Shown piece by piece: positions 26,230 through 35,715 of a DNA stretch of 64,000 nt. Position numbers and translations under genes: made by a program. The DNA lies in assembly GCF_014646015.1 (NCBI RefSeq), contig NZ_BMMQ01000003.1:248001-312000 (forward strand), in the 5' to 3' direction. Position 1 is the first letter of the stretch. Each line of letters starts with the position of its first letter. The stretch comes from Microbacterium nanhaiense. GTDB lineage: Bacteria; Actinomycetota; Actinomycetes; Actinomycetales; Microbacteriaceae. Under the pieces are notes generated by a model that was not told the origin of the DNA, ran no database searches, and saw nothing but the letters and a program-made list of their open reading frames with translations.

Positions 26230-27861
26230 CTACGCAAGCAGCGCGCGCACCGAGGCCTCGAGGGCGGCGAGGCGCGACTGGGCCTCCGAAGCCGACGCGC
26301 CCTTCACATCGAGGTAGGCCTTGAGCTTGGGCTCCGTGCCGCTCGGGCGGAAGATGACGCGGCCGCCGTCCTCGAGGAGGAAGCGCAGGATGTCGCCGCC
26401 CGGCTGACCGTCGGGAACGACGAGGAGATCGTCGAAGCGTGCCACCGCGACCTCCCCGAAGGCCGCCGGCGGCTCGGCCCGTAGCCGCGCCATGGTGGCG
26501 CCGATGATCGACAGGTCCTCGACGCGGATCGACACCTGGCCGCTCGCGTAGTGTCCGATCCGCTCGGCCAGCTCGTCGAGCAGGTCCGCGAGTGTCCTGC
26601 CCTCGGCTCGCGCCTCGGCCGCGAGCCCGAGGATGGCGATGGCCGCAGAGATGCCGTCCTTGTCGCGCACCGTGTCGGGGTTCACGAGGTAGCCGAGGGC
26701 CTCCTCGAAGCCGAACACCATGCCCGGCGCGCGTGAGATCCACTTGAAGCCCGTCAGCGTCTCGTGCCAGTCGAGGCCGTGCGCTCGCGCGATCTCGCCG
26801 AGGCCCGGCGAGGAGACGAGCGAGCAGGCGAGGGATCCGGATCCGCCGGCGGAGCGCGCCGCGCGCTCGCCGAGGAGCAGCCCGACCTCGTTGCCCGTCA
26901 GGCGCCGCCAGCCGTCCGCCGTCGGGATCGCGACGGCGACGCGGTCGGCATCGGGATCGTTCGCGATCGCGAACTCCGCGCCCTCCGCCTCCGCGAGCGC
27001 GAGGGACAGATCCATCGCGCCGGGCTCTTCCGGGTTCGGGAACGCGACGGTGGGGAACGCCGCGTCCGGCGCGATCTGTTCGCTCACCGTCGCGGGGAGG
27101 GGGTAGCCGGCGCGTTCGACGACGGCGCGCGTCGTCTCCCACCCGACGCCGTGCATCGCCGTGTACACCCAGCGCATGCCGGCGGAAGCCTCCGGCGCGG
27201 GCGCGACCGCGGCCGTCGCCTCGACATAGGCGTGGACGATCTCCTCCGACCCCATCGAGTAGGAGGACGAGCGCGGCAGCTCGGCGATGGATCCGGCGGC
27301 CACCTCGTCGATGAACGCCGCGATCTCGCGATCGGCGGGCGACACGATCTGCGCGCCGTCGTCGGCACCGCCGAGGTATACCTTGTAGCCGTTGTCGTTC
27401 GGCGGGTTGTGGCTCGCCGTCACCATGACGCCCGCGTCGGCGCCCAGGTGCCGCACGGCGAAGGCGAGGACGGGCGTCGGGAGGAGCCGGGGGAGGAGGA
27501 TCGCCTCGAGACCGGCGCCCGCGAACACCTCGGCCGAGTCTCGCGCGAAGATCTCGGAGTTCTTGCGCCCGTCGTATCCGATGACGACGCGGGGACGCGG
27601 GGCACGCGCCAGAAGGTAGCGCGCGAAGCCGCCCGCCGCCTGCGCGACGAGCACGCGGTTCATCCGCGCGGATCCGGCCCCGAGCTGCCCGCGCAGGCCC
27701 GCCGTGCCGAACTGCAGGCGGCCGTCGAAGCGGGCGTCGAGCTCCGCCGACGCGTCCCCGTCGCCCGCCCCCGCGCGCTCGATGAGCGACGCGAGCTGGG
27801 CGCGGGTCTCCGGATCCGGATCCTGGTCGAGCCAGCGGCGCGCGGCGTCGAGCGCGCTCAC
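26230..27861 (-). CDS. Phosphosugar mutase (phosphomannomutase/phosphopentomutase-like)
   Basis: Alpha-D-phosphohexomutase superfamily enzyme, 543 residues. GTG 27861 overlaps the stop of the purine nucleoside phosphorylase gene by 4 bases. The four domain motifs are present: phosphoserine loop VMVTASHNPPNDNGYKVYLG, metal loop NDPDADRVAVA, sugar-specificity loop GFEEALGYL, and phosphate-binding loop FRPSGTEPKLKAYL near the C-terminus. Coupling to a nucleoside phosphorylase suggests it interconverts ribose-1-phosphate and ribose-5-phosphate. Hexose-phosphate activity is equally possible from sequence. Confidence 0.88.
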   Translation of the reverse strand: MSALDAARRWLDQDPDPETRAQLASLIERAGAGDGDASAELDARFDGRLQFGTAGLRGQLGAGSARMNRVLVAQAAGGFARYLLARAPRPRVVIGYDGRKNSEIFARDSAEVFAGAGLEAILLPRLLPTPVLAFAVRHLGADAGVMVTASHNPPNDNGYKVYLGGADDGAQIVSPADREIAAFIDEVAAGSIAELPRSSSYSMGSEEIVHAYVEATAAVAPAPEASAGMRWVYTAMHGVGWETTRAVVERAGYPLPATVSEQIAPDAAFPTVAFPNPEEPGAMDLSLALAEAEGAEFAIANDPDADRVAVAIPTADGWRRLTGNEVGLLLGERAARSAGGSGSLACSLVSSPGLGEIARAHGLDWHETLTGFKWISRAPGMVFGFEEALGYLVNPDTVRDKDGISAAIAILGLAAEARAEGRTLADLLDELAERIGHYASGQVSIRVEDLSIIGATMARLRAEPPAAFGEVAVARFDDLLVVPDGQPGGDILRFLLEDGGRVIFRPSGTEPKLKAYLDVKGASASEAQSRLAALEASVRALLA

Positions 27862-28688
27862 CGGATGCGCTCGATGACGTCGGCGAGGAGGCGCGAGATC
27901 CGCTCCTCGGCGTTCCTGCCGGCCTCGATGACCTCTTCGTGACTCAGCGGCGTCGGCGAGATGCCGGCCGCGAGGTTGGTGATGAGGGAGAAGCCGAGGA
28001 TCTCCATGCCGGCCTGGCGGGCGGCGATCGCCTCGAGCGCCGTCGACATGCCGACGATGTCGCCGCCCACGGCGCCGACCATGCGCACCTCGGCGGGCGT
28101 TTCGTACTGCGGGCCGCGCAGCTGCGTGTAGACGCCCTCGTCGAGAGAGGGATCCACCTCGCGCGCGATGCCGCGCAGGCGCGGCGAGTACAGGTCGGTC
28201 ATGTCGATGAACGTCGCGCCCTCGAGGGGGGTGTCGTTCGTGAGGTTCAGCTGGTCGCTGATGAGCACGGGCTGGCCGGGCTCCCACGAGCGCTTAAGGC
28301 CGCCCGCGCCGTTGGTCAGCACCATCGTCTTCGCGCCCGTCGCGGCGGCCGTGCGCACGCTGTGCACCACGCGGCGCACGCCATGACCCTCGTAGTAGTG
28401 GGTGCGCGCGCCGATCACGAGCACGTGGCGGCCATCGTCGGTGCGCACGCTGCGCAACGTGCCGACATGGCCCGCGAGCGCAGGCTTCGAGAATCCCGTG
28501 ACCTCGGTGGCGGGAATCGTGGCCACGGTCTCGCCGATCAGCTCGGCGGCGCGGCCCCAGCCGCTGCCGAGCGTCACGGCGATGTCATGCTGCTCCACGC
28601 CGGTGAGCCGGGCGATGTCGGCCGCGGCTGTACGCGCGACCTCGAAGGGGTCGGCGGGGAAGTCAAGGGGGTGCGACGGATCTGTCAT
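27858..28688 (-). CDS. Purine nucleoside phosphorylase
   Basis: Trimeric-type PNP that splits inosine/guanosine with phosphate, 276 residues. ATG 28688 was chosen (MTDPSHPLDFPADP). Motifs: TLGSGWGRAAELI (phosphate loop), GARTHYYEGHGVRRVVHSVR, LTNGAGGLKRSWEPG, ISDQLNLTNDTPLEG, and the base-binding region QLRGPQYETPAEVRM. It takes the inosine made by Add elsewhere in the window. It overlaps the phosphosugar mutase by 4 bases. It is divergent from lpdA with a 42-base gap holding both promoters. Confidence 0.94.
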   Translation of the reverse strand: MTDPSHPLDFPADPFEVARTAAADIARLTGVEQHDIAVTLGSGWGRAAELIGETVATIPATEVTGFSKPALAGHVGTLRSVRTDDGRHVLVIGARTHYYEGHGVRRVVHSVRTAAATGAKTMVLTNGAGGLKRSWEPGQPVLISDQLNLTNDTPLEGATFIDMTDLYSPRLRGIAREVDPSLDEGVYTQLRGPQYETPAEVRMVGAVGGDIVGMSTALEAIAARQAGMEILGFSLITNLAAGISPTPLSHEEVIEAGRNAEERISRLLADVIERIR

Positions 28689-28730
28689 GCCCTCACGATA
28701 ACCCGCAGGGGCTGGTGCCAGAATGGATCC

Positions 28731-30161
28731 ATGAGATTTGACTTCGAGCGCAAGCAGCGAATCGCGATCATCGGCGGCGGACCCGGCGGATACGAGGCGG
28801 CGCTCGCGGGCGCACAGCTCGGCGCCGAGGTCACTCTCGTGGAGAGCACGGGCGTGGGCGGCTCCGCCGTGCTCACCGACGTCGTGCCCTCCAAGACGCT
28901 GATCGCGACGGCGGACGCCGCGCGCGCGATCGAAGACGCCGGCGATCTCGGGGTGCAGTTCTTCGCGCGCGGTGAGAACGGCAAGCCGCTGAAGCCGGAG
29001 GTGGCGATCAACCTGCTCGCCATCAACAAGCGGATCCTCGCCCTCGCGGGTCAGCAGTCTGAGGACATGCGCGAGCGCCTGATTGAGGAGGGCGTGACGA
29101 TCATCTCGGGCTGCGGTCGCCTCGAGGGCCCCGACGCGATCGTCGTCTCGACCGGTCCCGACGGCACGGATTTCGACCGCATCGAGGCCGACACGATCAT
29201 CGTCTCGGTCGGCGCGTCGCCGCGTGAGCTGCCCTCGGCCAAGCCGGACGGGTCGCGGATCCTCACCTGGAAGCAGATGTACAACATGACGGCGGTGCCC
29301 GAGCACCTGATCGTCGTGGGATCCGGCGTGACGGGCGCCGAGTTCGCCTCGGCCTACATGAACCTCGGTGCGAAGGTCACGCTCGTGTCGAGCCGCGAGC
29401 AGGTGCTCCCCGGTGAGGACCCCGACGCCGCTCGGGTTCTCGAGAAGGTGTTCACGCGCGGCGGCATGACGCTGCTGGCGAAGTCGCGCGCCGAGAAGGT
29501 CGAGAACACGGGAAGCGGTGTCATCGTCACGCTCGCCGACGGTTCGACCGTCGAGGGATCCCACTGCCTCATGGCGGTCGGTGGCGTGCCCAACACCGTG
29601 GGCCTCGGCCTCGAGGAGGCGGGCGTTCAGCTGGAGGGATCCGGGCACATCCGCGTCAACAAGGTCGGCCGGACCTCCGTGCCGAACATCTACGCCGTGG
29701 GCGACTGCACGAACCTCGTGCCCCTCGCCTCCGTGTCGTCGATGCTCGGTCGCACCGCCGTGTTCCACGCGATGGGCGACTCGGTGATCCCATTCAGCAA
29801 GCACAAGATCGCGTCGAACATCTTCACCTCGCCCGAGATCGCGACCGTCGGTTTCACCTCCGACGCGCTCAACGCCGTCGAGCTGAAGATCGACCTCGCC
29901 GAGAACCCCCGCGCGAAGATGATGGGCGTCAAGGACGGCTTCGTGAAGCTGTTCGCCCGCAACCTCTCGGGCACCGTCGTCGGCGGAGTCGTCGTCGCCC
30001 CGAAGGCGAGCGAGCTCATCTACCCGATCGCGATCGCCGTGGAGCGCCGCCTCACCGTCGATCAGCTCGCGCGCGTCTTCACGGCATACCCGTCGCTGAC
30101 CGGTGCGATCACCGACGCCGCGCGCGCCATGCACGGCGTCGAGCAGCGCGGCGACGAGTAG
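28731..30161 (+). CDS. lpdA: NAD(P)H-quinone dehydrogenase, LpdA-type
   Basis: Flavoprotein disulfide reductase family member, 476 residues, without the redox-active cysteine pair. The FAD motif IIGGGPGGYEAALAGAQLGAEVTLVE starts near residue 12. At the place of the usual CxxxxC the sequence is GVGGSAVLTDVVPSKTLI. A second nucleotide-binding motif, VVGSGVTGAEFASAY, is mid-protein, and the FAD ribityl motif NIYAVGDCTNLV follows. This pattern is that of Mycobacterium LpdA (Rv3303c), a quinone reductase rather than a lipoamide dehydrogenase. ATG 28731 is preceded by CAGAATGGATCC with no ribosome-binding site, so it may be leaderless. Confidence 0.9.
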   Translation: MRFDFERKQRIAIIGGGPGGYEAALAGAQLGAEVTLVESTGVGGSAVLTDVVPSKTLIATADAARAIEDAGDLGVQFFARGENGKPLKPEVAINLLAINKRILALAGQQSEDMRERLIEEGVTIISGCGRLEGPDAIVVSTGPDGTDFDRIEADTIIVSVGASPRELPSAKPDGSRILTWKQMYNMTAVPEHLIVVGSGVTGAEFASAYMNLGAKVTLVSSREQVLPGEDPDAARVLEKVFTRGGMTLLAKSRAEKVENTGSGVIVTLADGSTVEGSHCLMAVGGVPNTVGLGLEEAGVQLEGSGHIRVNKVGRTSVPNIYAVGDCTNLVPLASVSSMLGRTAVFHAMGDSVIPFSKHKIASNIFTSPEIATVGFTSDALNAVELKIDLAENPRAKMMGVKDGFVKLFARNLSGTVVGGVVVAPKASELIYPIAIAVERRLTVDQLARVFTAYPSLTGAITDAARAMHGVEQRGDE

Positions 30162-30170
30162 ACAGCAGTA

Positions 30171-30212
30171 CAACGACAATGGGCCGCCCCGAGGGGCGGC
30201 CCATTGTCGTTG
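30171..30212. terminator. Bidirectional terminator between lpdA and the carboxylase alpha gene
   Basis: A perfect 20-bp inverted repeat (arms 30171-30190 and 30193-30212) with a GA loop; the core is GGGCCGCCCC/GGGGCGGCCC flanked by AT-rich CAACGACAAT and ATTGTCGTTG ends. It lies between convergent stops, so it can serve both genes. Confidence 0.9.
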
Positions 30213-30216
30213 GATC

Positions 30217-31986
30217 TCAGACGATGTCGACGAGCACGTGACCCGAGCTGACGGTCTGGCCGACCGGCGCATCGATCTTCGCGATGCGGCCGTCCTTGTG
30301 CGCGTGCAGCGGCTGCTCCATCTTCATGGCCTCGAGCACCACGACGAGGTCGCCCTTGACGACCTCCTGGCCCTCCTCGACGGCGACCTTGACGACGGTG
30401 GCCTGCATGGGCGACTTGAGCGAGTCGCCGGATGCGCCCGTCGATGCGCCGCCGCCCTGGTGGCTGCGGCGCGAGGAGGGCGCGTTCGCGGGGCGGCCGG
30501 CGGTGGATCCGGGCTGCGTGATGCGGTCCGGAAGCGTCACCTCGACGCGCTTGCCGTTGACCTCGACGACGACGCTGTGACGCGGCACGGACGCCGCGGC
30601 GTCCTGCGGCTCGCCGTCCCACGCGGGGATCTGGTTGTCGAACTCGGTCTCGATCCAGCGCGTGTAGATACCGAACGGGCCCTCCTCCGGCGCGAACGCC
30701 GGATCCTCGACGACCACGCGGTGGAAGGGGATGACGGTCGGCAGGCCCGCGACCTCGAACTCCGCGAGGGCGCGTCGCGAGCGCTCGAGTGCCTGTTCGC
30801 GCGTCGCGCCCGTGACGATGAGCTTCGCCAGCATCGAGTCGAAGGATCCGCTGATCACGTCGCCCTCGGCGACGCCGGAGTCGACGCGCACTCCGGGCCC
30901 GCTCGGCGCCTTGAAGGTGTGCACCGGGCCGGGCTGGGGGAGGAAGCCGCGGCCGGCGTCCTCGCCGTTGATACGGAACTCGAAGGAGTGGCCCTGGGAC
31001 GTCGGGTCGTCGTAGTCGATCGTGCCGCCGGCGGCGATGCGGAACTGCTCGCGCACCAGGTCGATTCCGGTGACCTCTTCGCTGACGGGGTGCTCCACCT
31101 GCAGGCGGGTGTTCACCTCGAGGAACGAGATGGTGCCGTCGGCGCCCACGAGGAACTCGCAGGTGCCGGCGCCGACGTAGCCGACCTCCTTGAGGATGGC
31201 CTTCGACGCCTCATAGAGAACGGCGTTCTGCTCGTCGGTGAGGAACGGCGCGGGCGCCTCCTCGACCAGCTTCTGGTGGCGGCGCTGCAGCGAGCAGTCG
31301 CGCGTCGAGATGACGACGACGTTGCCCTCGGCATCGGCGAGGCACTGGGTCTCGACGTGGCGGGGCTTGTCGAGATACTTCTCGACGAAGCACTCGCCGC
31401 GACCGAAGGCCGCGACGGCCTCGCGGGTGGCCGACTCGAACAGCTCGGCGACCTCGTCGAGCTCGCGGGCGACCTTGAGGCCGCGCCCGCCGCCGCCGTA
31501 TGCGGCCTTGATTGCGATGGGCAGGCCCACCTTCTCGGCGAAGGCCACGACCTCGTCGGCGGTGTCGACGGGGCCGGGGGTTCCCGGCGCCAGCGGCGCG
31601 CCGACCTTCTCGGCGACGTGGCGGGCGGTGACCTTGTCGCCGAGCGCCTCGATGGCCTCGGCGCCGGGGCCGATCCAGATGAGCCCGGCGGCCTGCACGG
31701 CGCGGGCGAACTCGGCGTTCTCCGCGAGGAAGCCGTAGCCGGGGTGCACGGCGTCGGCGCCCGAACGACGGGCAACCGACAGGATCTTGTCGATCACGAG
31801 GTAGGTGTCGGCGCTCGTGGTGCCGTCGAGGGCATAGGCCTCGTCGGCGAGCTTGACGTGCATCGCGTCGCGGTCCTGATCGGCGTAAACGGCGACCGAG
31901 CTGATTCCGGAGTCACGGGCCGCACGGATGATGCGGACGGCGATTTCTCCACGGTTGGCAATGAGCACCTTGCGGATTACGGGCAT
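30217..31986 (-). CDS. Acyl-CoA carboxylase alpha subunit (biotin carboxylase + BCCP)
   Basis: Carboxylates its own biotin using ATP and bicarbonate, for acetyl-/propionyl-CoA carboxylation; 589 residues. ATG 31986 starts [20 protein letters not shown], the usual biotin carboxylase N-terminus. The ATP-grasp loop [13 protein letters not shown] is near 165; [19 protein letters not shown] and [20 protein letters not shown] are catalytic-domain motifs. A linker and the biotinyl domain follow, with the biotinylated Lys in [14 protein letters not shown] close to the C-terminus. It matches AccA3 in order and length. BirA, AccD and AccE are encoded within 6 kb. Confidence 0.96.
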   Translation of the reverse strand: MPVIRKVLIANRGEIAVRIIRAARDSGISSVAVYADQDRDAMHVKLADEAYALDGTTSADTYLVIDKILSVARRSGADAVHPGYGFLAENAEFARAVQAAGLIWIGPGAEAIEALGDKVTARHVAEKVGAPLAPGTPGPVDTADEVVAFAEKVGLPIAIKAAYGGGGRGLKVARELDEVAELFESATREAVAAFGRGECFVEKYLDKPRHVETQCLADAEGNVVVISTRDCSLQRRHQKLVEEAPAPFLTDEQNAVLYEASKAILKEVGYVGAGTCEFLVGADGTISFLEVNTRLQVEHPVSEEVTGIDLVREQFRIAAGGTIDYDDPTSQGHSFEFRINGEDAGRGFLPQPGPVHTFKAPSGPGVRVDSGVAEGDVISGSFDSMLAKLIVTGATREQALERSRRALAEFEVAGLPTVIPFHRVVVEDPAFAPEEGPFGIYTRWIETEFDNQIPAWDGEPQDAAASVPRHSVVVEVNGKRVEVTLPDRITQPGSTAGRPANAPSSRRSHQGGGASTGASGDSLKSPMQATVVKVAVEEGQEVVKGDLVVVLEAMKMEQPLHAHKDGRIAKIDAPVGQTVSSGHVLVDIV

Positions 31987-32064
31987 GAATTCGAGCCTAT
32001 CCAGCGGAACGCGCCTGCTTTTGATTGAGCCGCACAACATGCGCGGCGTTTCGTGTGGGAATTG

Positions 32065-32703
32065 CTACGAGGCGCGGTTCCAGAGCGAGGTCCACTCCAC
32101 GCCGAGCTCGCGCACCATGCGGCGGATCGTTGACAGCGACATGCCGACGACGGTCGACGGGTCGCCCTCGACGCGCTCGATGAACGGGGCGCCGAGGCTG
32201 TCGACCGTGAAGGCGCCGGCGACGTTGAGCGGCTCGCCGGTGGCGACGTAGGCGGCGATCTCGTCGTCGGTGACATCGGCGGCGAAGCTGACGGTCGCGG
32301 AAGCGGTGTGGACGGCGCGGGTCAGCGAGCCGTCCTGCACGCGGATGACGCAGTGACCCGAGTGCAGCGTGCCGGTCTTGCCGCGCATCTCGCGCCAGCG
32401 GGCGATCGCGTTCTCCGGCGTGTGCGGCTTGCCGTAGACGACGGCGTCGAGTTCGAACATCGAGTCCCCGCCGATGACGATGCCCTCGAAGTCGTCGGCG
32501 AGGGCGACGGCGACGGCCTTTGCCTTCTCGCGCGCGAGGAAAGAAACGTGCTCGTCGGGCGTGAGCGGGCGGCCGAGCTCGGCCTCACGCTGTTCGACGG
32601 CGGCCTCCTCGTCCACGCCCGGCGAGGCGAGGCGGGGCTCGATGCCCACCTGTCGCATGAGCATCAATCGGGCCGGAGATGTAGAGGCGAGGCAGACATC
32701 CAT
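32065..32703 (-). CDS. maf: Maf family nucleotide pyrophosphatase
   Basis: Hydrolyses non-canonical or specific nucleoside triphosphates to monophosphates (house-cleaning or division-linked role), 212 residues. The substrate loop LASTSPARLMLMRQVGI at 5-21 is the Maf signature. VIGGDSMFELDAVVYGKP contains the conserved Asp/Glu pair, followed by GKTGTLHSGHCVI. GAFTVDSLGAPFIERVEGDPSTVVGMSL is the typical C-terminal block. It sits 78 bases upstream of the biotin carboxylase gene on the same strand; Maf genes commonly lie near acyl-CoA carboxylase genes in actinobacteria. A palindrome (element C) begins six bases upstream of the ATG. Confidence 0.94.
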   Translation of the reverse strand: MDVCLASTSPARLMLMRQVGIEPRLASPGVDEEAAVEQREAELGRPLTPDEHVSFLAREKAKAVAVALADDFEGIVIGGDSMFELDAVVYGKPHTPENAIARWREMRGKTGTLHSGHCVIRVQDGSLTRAVHTASATVSFAADVTDDEIAAYVATGEPLNVAGAFTVDSLGAPFIERVEGDPSTVVGMSLSTIRRMVRELGVEWTSLWNRAS

Positions 32704-32708
32704 GCCGT

Positions 32709-32778
32709 CAAGTCTCCCTCACGTCCGCAAGTCTCCGCGCGGTCGTCTGCGATTCGCGCACGACCGTGCGGAGACTTG
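32709..32778. repeat. Intergenic palindrome with two direct and one inverted motif copy (element C)
   Basis: CAAGTCTCC occurs at 32709-32717 and 32728-32736 (period 19 bp) and inverted as GGAGACTTG at 32770-32778. The second and third copies are part of a long hairpin: GCAAGTCTCCGC plus CGGTCGT (from 32727) pairs with ACGACCG plus GCGGAGACTTGC, 19 pairs with one mismatch and a 13-nt loop. The first copy could compete for the same partner. It lies between the divergent maf and RNA methyltransferase genes. The architecture matches elements D and E although the motif differs. Confidence 0.75.
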
Positions 32779-32814
32779 CAGAGTTGTGGAGTGGGGTGAT
32801 GGGAGGATTGGGGG

Positions 32815-34035
32815 ATGCAGACTGGCGACATCATCGACCTCGACATCACGGGTATCGCCCACGGGGGCGTGTTTATCGCGCGCCACGGCGAGGACGGGCT
32901 CGTTGTGTTCGTGCCCGACACCCTGCCGGGCGAGCGCGTGCGCGCACGCATCACGCAGGTCAAGAAGTCGTTCGCCCGCGCCGAGACCCTCGAGGTGCTC
33001 GAAGCGTCGCCGCACCGCGTCCCCCACATCTGGCGGCAGGCCGACGTCTCGGTCGCGCCCGAGCAGCGCCCGGGTGGCGCCGATTTCGGGCACATCGCCC
33101 TCGACCACCAGCGCGAGCTCAAGGCGCGTGTCCTCTCGGAGGCATTCGAGCGCTTCGCGGGCGGCGCGGTCGAGGTGACCGTCGAGCCGGCCTCCGAGCG
33201 CGAGTCGGGGACGGGATACCGTACGCGCGTCGGCCTGCACGTCGACCGAGACGGCCGCGTCGGCCCCTACGCCGCGCGCAGCAACGACGTCATCGAGACG
33301 GCCGATTATCCGCTCGCCACTCCCGCGATCGAGCGCGCGATCGCGGCCCTCGGTCGCGAGCGCGAGGGCCGGATCGATCTCGTCCACCCCGCCGACGGCG
33401 AGGTGCGGATCCTGCGCCGCCCCGCGGCGCGCGGTCGCTCGCGCGGCAAAAAGGATCCGGAAACCGTCGTCGAGATCGTCGGTGGCCGCCGCTTCGACGT
33501 CGACGTCGACGGCTTCTGGCAGGTGCACCGCGAGGCGGCGACGGCCCTCGATCGCGTCGTCCGTGACGAGCTCGCGAAGCTTGACGCCCCCGAGCGCGCC
33601 CACCACCTCGACCTCTACGGCGGCGTGGGTCTGTTCTCCGCCGCGCTCGCCGGGCACGGCGCCGACTCCTGGGTGACGACGGTCGAGTCGTCGCCGCGGG
33701 CGACGCAGCACGCGGCGGACAACCTCGCCGATCTTCCCGTCGAGGCCATTTCGGCGCGCGTGGAGCGATTCATCTCGCATCTCCAGCCGACCGACGCGAT
33801 CTCCCGTGGCATCACCCTGCTCGATCCGCCCCGCTCGGGCGCGGGGGAGCAGGTCGTGCGCCGGATCGCGGAGCTGGATCCGGCGGCCGTCGTCTACGTC
33901 GCGTGCGACCCCGTGGCGCTCGCGCGCGACGCCGGGCTGTTCCGCGAGCTCGGATACGCGGTGCGCTCGCTGCGGGGCATCGACCTCTTCCCGAGCTCGC
34001 ATCACGTCGAGGCCGTCGCCGTTCTGACGCGATAA
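32815..34035 (+). CDS. TRAM-domain class I SAM-dependent RNA methyltransferase (TrmA/RumA-like)
   Basis: Probable m5U methyltransferase for tRNA or rRNA, 406 residues. The N-terminal TRAM domain covers about 1-60 (GDIIDLDITGIAHGGVFIARH). The SAM-binding motif LDLYGGVGLFSAALAG is near 265, LLDPPRSGAGEQVV follows, and VYVACDPVALARD holds the catalytic Cys. The C-terminus DLFPSSHHVEAVAVLTR is the family ending. The four cysteines that bind a [4Fe-4S] cluster in RumA/TrmA relatives are missing. It is divergent from maf. Confidence 0.9.
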   Translation: MQTGDIIDLDITGIAHGGVFIARHGEDGLVVFVPDTLPGERVRARITQVKKSFARAETLEVLEASPHRVPHIWRQADVSVAPEQRPGGADFGHIALDHQRELKARVLSEAFERFAGGAVEVTVEPASERESGTGYRTRVGLHVDRDGRVGPYAARSNDVIETADYPLATPAIERAIAALGREREGRIDLVHPADGEVRILRRPAARGRSRGKKDPETVVEIVGGRRFDVDVDGFWQVHREAATALDRVVRDELAKLDAPERAHHLDLYGGVGLFSAALAGHGADSWVTTVESSPRATQHAADNLADLPVEAISARVERFISHLQPTDAISRGITLLDPPRSGAGEQVVRRIAELDPAAVVYVACDPVALARDAGLFRELGYAVRSLRGIDLFPSSHHVEAVAVLTR

Positions 34036-34128
34036 TCCCGACGATTCGCGGTATTCGACACGCGACGCGCGGATCCGTTGTGCACGTCCGCCAAGGGTCT
34101 GTGCTCGTGTCCCGTTAGGGTGGAATCC

Positions 34129-35715
34129 GTGACCGAACCGGACATGTCGACCACCGCGGGGAAGATCCAAGACCTCCGCAACCGATACAACGAGGCCGTT
34201 GTCGAACCCGAGAAGGTGGCTGCCGAGAAGCAGCACGCCAAGGGCAAGCAGACGGCGCGTGAGCGCATCGAGCAGCTGATGGATCCCGGCAGCTTCGTCG
34301 AGCTCGACGAGTACGTGCGTCACCGCACGACCGCGTTCGGCATGGACCGCTCGCGGCCCTACGGCGACTCCGTCGTGACGGGCGTGGGCCGGATCCACGG
34401 CCGCGTCGTCGCCGTGTACTCGCAGGACTTCTCGACATTCGGCGGTTCGCTCGGCGAGGTCGCGGGCGAGAAGATCCTCAAGGTGATGAAGTTCGCCCTG
34501 CAGAACGGCATGCCGATCGTCGGCATCCTCGACTCGGGCGGCGCGCGCATCCAGGAGGGCGTGCTCGCGCTCGGCAAGTACGCCGAGATCTTCCGCCTCA
34601 ACACCCAGTCGTCGGGTGTGATCCCGCAGATCTCGATCGTCATGGGCCCCGCCGCGGGCGGTGCCGTGTACTCGCCCGCGCTCACCGACTTCGTGATCAT
34701 GGTCGACAAGACCAGCCAGATGTTCGTCACGGGCCCCGATGTCATCAAGACGGTCACGGGCGAGGACGTGGGGATGGAGGAGCTGGGCGGTGCGCACACG
34801 CACAACACCCGCTCGGGCGTCTCGCACTACCTCGCCGCCGACGAGGAGGACGCGCTCGACTACGCGCGGAGCCTTCTCGGGTATCTCCCCGACAACAACA
34901 TGTCGGACGCGCCCGACTACGCGTCGGACTTCGAGTTCGAGACGAACGACCTCGACCAGAAGCTGAACGCGATCATCCCCGATTCGCCGAACCAGCCGTA
35001 CGACATCAACGAGGTCATCGAGGTCATCGCGGACGGCGGTGAGTTCCTCGAGGTGCAGCCGCTGTTCGCACCGAACATCGTCGTGGGCTTCGCTCGCGTC
35101 GAGGGCCGCTCTGTCGGCATCATCGCGAACCAGCCGAAGCAGATGGCCGGAACGCTCAACATCGAGGCCGGCGAGAAGGCCGCGCGATTCATGCGCTTCT
35201 GCGATGCCTTCTCGATCCCCGTCGTCACGCTCGTCGACGTTCCGGGCTACCTGCCGGGCACCGACCAGGAGTGGACGGGCGTGATCCGTCGCGGCGCGAA
35301 GCTGCTCTACGCCTACGCCGAGGCGACGGTGCCGCTTGTCACCGTGATTCTGCGCAAGGCCTACGGTGGCGCGTACATCGTGATGGGGTCGAAGCAGCTC
35401 GGCGCCGACGTCAACCTCGCGTGGCCGACCGCGGAGATCGCCGTCATGGGCGGCCAGGGCGCCGTCAACATCCTGTACCGCGGCGAGATCAAGCGCGCAA
35501 CCGAGGCGGGGGAGGACGTCGCCGCCGTGCGGACGAAGCTCGCCGACGAGTACACGTACAACGTGGCGAGCCCGTTCCTCGCGGCCGAACGCGGCGAGAT
35601 CGACAGCGTCATCGAGCCGGCGCACACCCGCGTGATGATCGCGAAGGCGCTGCGCGCCCTGCGCCGCAAGCGCGCGGAGCTGCCGCCCAAGAAGCACGGG
35701 AACATCCCGCTGTGA
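34129..35715 (+). CDS. accD: Acyl-CoA carboxylase beta subunit (carboxyltransferase)
   Basis: Transfers the carboxyl group from biotin to acetyl-, propionyl- or longer acyl-CoA; 528 residues from GTG 34129 (reads [12 protein letters not shown]). ATG 34144 is an alternative. No ribosome-binding site is evident; TTAGGGT about 10 bases upstream of GTG looks like a -10 element of a leaderless gene. N-half motifs are [20 protein letters not shown] and [14 protein letters not shown] (oxyanion loop), and [17 protein letters not shown] follows. The C-half has [14 protein letters not shown] and the second oxyanion region [16 protein letters not shown]. It overlaps the epsilon subunit gene by 4 bases. 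Confidence 0.95.
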   Translation: MTEPDMSTTAGKIQDLRNRYNEAVVEPEKVAAEKQHAKGKQTARERIEQLMDPGSFVELDEYVRHRTTAFGMDRSRPYGDSVVTGVGRIHGRVVAVYSQDFSTFGGSLGEVAGEKILKVMKFALQNGMPIVGILDSGGARIQEGVLALGKYAEIFRLNTQSSGVIPQISIVMGPAAGGAVYSPALTDFVIMVDKTSQMFVTGPDVIKTVTGEDVGMEELGGAHTHNTRSGVSHYLAADEEDALDYARSLLGYLPDNNMSDAPDYASDFEFETNDLDQKLNAIIPDSPNQPYDINEVIEVIADGGEFLEVQPLFAPNIVVGFARVEGRSVGIIANQPKQMAGTLNIEAGEKAARFMRFCDAFSIPVVTLVDVPGYLPGTDQEWTGVIRRGAKLLYAYAEATVPLVTVILRKAYGGAYIVMGSKQLGADVNLAWPTAEIAVMGGQGAVNILYRGEIKRATEAGEDVAAVRTKLADEYTYNVASPFLAAERGEIDSVIEPAHTRVMIAKALRALRRKRAELPPKKHGNIPL

